Shown: one piece after another, positions 63,331 to 64,000 of the stretch
How positions within the stretch are numbered: the stretch's first letter is position 1
Layout: every line of letters begins with the position of its first letter
Source of the DNA: Ferrimonas futtsuensis DSM 18154
GTDB lineage: Bacteria > Pseudomonadota > Gammaproteobacteria > Enterobacterales > Shewanellaceae
NCBI RefSeq assembly: GCF_000422645.1
Contig: NZ_AUGL01000021.1
Span: forward strand, 16,756 to 80,755
Direction: 5' to 3'
Length of the DNA: 64,000 nucleotides
Made by a program: the position numbers and the translations under genes
Notes under the pieces: model-generated
What the model was told of the DNA's origin: nothing
What the model saw: only the letters and a program-made list of their open reading frames with translations
The model's database searches: none

Positions 63331-63647
63331 GAAACTCCCAATGACTCCTTCGTGGCGTGCGCTGCCTGTCAACCAGGCAGCGACTCCAGGCTTAGGGCCA
63401 TGACTCTGTGTTAGCTCGCTTCGGCGCCAATTCCGGTCATTGAAGTCTACCACTCGCGGCGTTGCCGCCTTTTCTGCAGAACAGAGCCGCCTTTCATGTT
63501 GACAACGGAACAATCAGTGCGGTTGATCCTTCCTTAATGCACTGATACATTTGAAAAAACATACATGAGCAAGATCCGATATCAAGCAGATATGCGGCAG
63601 GTTCGGTCAGGGTGAAAGGCGGCGATTTGACGCATATTAAGCTGCTA
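63331..63647. other. Gene-free region with further hairpins between the cassette and the intron
   Basis: No supportable gene. It contains a perfect stem GCTGCCTG/CAGGCAGC (63361-63368 and 63374-63381), a TCATTG/CAATGA pair nearby and GCGGC-GTT-GCCGC followed by CTTTTCT at about 63452-63470, which is terminator-like on the plus strand. A short start ATGAGCAAGATC at about 63564 is not convincing. It may be the remains of another cassette or the flank of the intron target. Confidence 0.4.
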
Positions 63648-64000
63648 GTGCGTCAAGCGAAGCTTGATGCATCTTGCGGGGTGAAAGTCCCCGTCGGGTA
63701 AGGCCTAACCAGTCACCCGTATCGAGTGTTGCGCCCAAGGCGGAGATAGGGATTAGCCGATGCTTTTCAGTGGCGCAGCCACAACCAATCGAACAATCTG
63801 GGTGAAGCGTACACAGAGAATCTTATAGGCCATAGGGATTGTCGTGATCCTGAAGTGCTGGTATCGCTCCGTTAATTATGAACCTCCTGACTGACGAGGC
63901 TGGTAACAGAGTCGAAGTCCAGGCAATTCAACCGCCATTGGTGAGGTTGTTGCGAGTCAGCGGAGTTATCAAGCCGTGGCATGTAAGAAGAGATGCATCA
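63648..64000 (+). mobile_element. 5' part of a group II intron (runs off the right edge)
   Basis: Begins with the intron-type GTGCG at 63648, inside the nine-base stem GCGTCAAGC/GCTTGATGC (63650-63658 and 63662-63670, GAA loop). The hallmark GGGGTGAAAGTCCCC (63679-63693) and GTAAGGCCTAACCAG follow, as in domain I of many bacterial group II introns. A reverse transcriptase/maturase ORF would normally start about 500-600 bases from the 5' end, beyond the window. No splice 3' end is visible here. Confidence 0.75.

Noticed and set aside
63331..63420. Third attC site ending at GTTAGCT (about 63411)
   Set aside because: A GTT core is present but no consistent long stem back to an AAC core was found; recorded only as hairpin-rich DNA.
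63115..63513. 132-codon minus-strand frame over the attC-like site
   Set aside because: Covers the hairpins and the end of the ydeI-type gene; spurious frames like this are usual across attC sites.

Overview
The window is chromosomal DNA of a gammaproteobacterium in or near the Shewanella/Ferrimonas (Alteromonadales) group, probably Ferrimonas-like. The evidence is the block cmoB-cmoA / aspS-yebC-ruvC-ruvA-ruvB, the hdfR/maoP divergent pair, two c-type multihaem cytochromes, fadH, sppA, an AGCS alanine carrier, and fairly GC-rich coding DNA with gammaproteobacterial Shine-Dalgarno, terminator and CRP-type sites. The genus is an inference; there is no rRNA or tRNA in the window to fix it.

Layout. 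1-1.8 kb: the 3' end of a thiamine operon (thiG partial, thiH). 1.8-5.6 kb: two LysR-controlled redox enzymes. 5.6-10.3 kb: a minus-strand operon built around an ATP-grasp amide ligase, with a retropepsin-like lipoprotein, a 7TM transglutaminase-like protein and an exported M3-peptidase-like protein whose zinc motif is broken. 10.3-17.1 kb: housekeeping tRNA modification (cmoAB), aspS, yebC and the Holliday-junction genes ruvCAB. 17.1-23.9 kb: a thioredoxin-like protein, an outer-membrane barrel, a diguanylate cyclase, a ten-haem cytochrome behind a 0.65 kb AT-rich control region with a CRP-like site, and a META lipoprotein. 23.9-27.4 kb: TetR/glutathione-transferase locus, small conserved unknowns, a YbaK-type deacylase and an FKBP. 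27.5-31.9 kb: maoP-(ATP-grasp)-(N-formylglutamate-amidohydrolase::DUF1704 fusion), divergent from hdfR. This is a second, unrelated amide-ligase/peptidase set.

31.9-45 kb holds a very small dihaem cytochrome, the AGCS carrier, creA and neighbours, an EAL phosphodiesterase with a complete C-terminal CZB zinc site, MAPEG, the yjgN/M48 pair, an Acg-like flavoprotein, ansA and sppA. 45-53.9 kb holds fadH, an Omp85-like barrel, tandem HDWG-type alpha/beta hydrolases, a rhomboid protease, a FetB-type permease without its ATPase, and yajD. 54-58.7 kb is a tight cluster of a DUF3604 metallo-protein, a membrane-anchored PPIase-like protein and a HupE/UreJ-like membrane protein.

From about 58.7 kb the sequence turns accessory. 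There is a decayed REP-type tyrosine transposase with a nearby palindrome, a FISUMP-domain protein, and an SDR/AraC pair. A low-GC YdeI-family gene is flanked by two attC-like hairpins and looks like an integron gene cassette. At the right edge lies the 5' end of a group II intron running off the window.

The most unusual items are: (1) the two separate ATP-grasp ligase/peptidase operons, one with a pseudo-M3 peptidase and one fused and tied to maoP; (2) the CZB-regulated EAL enzyme; (3) the mini dihaem cytochrome; (4) the cassette-plus-intron right end.
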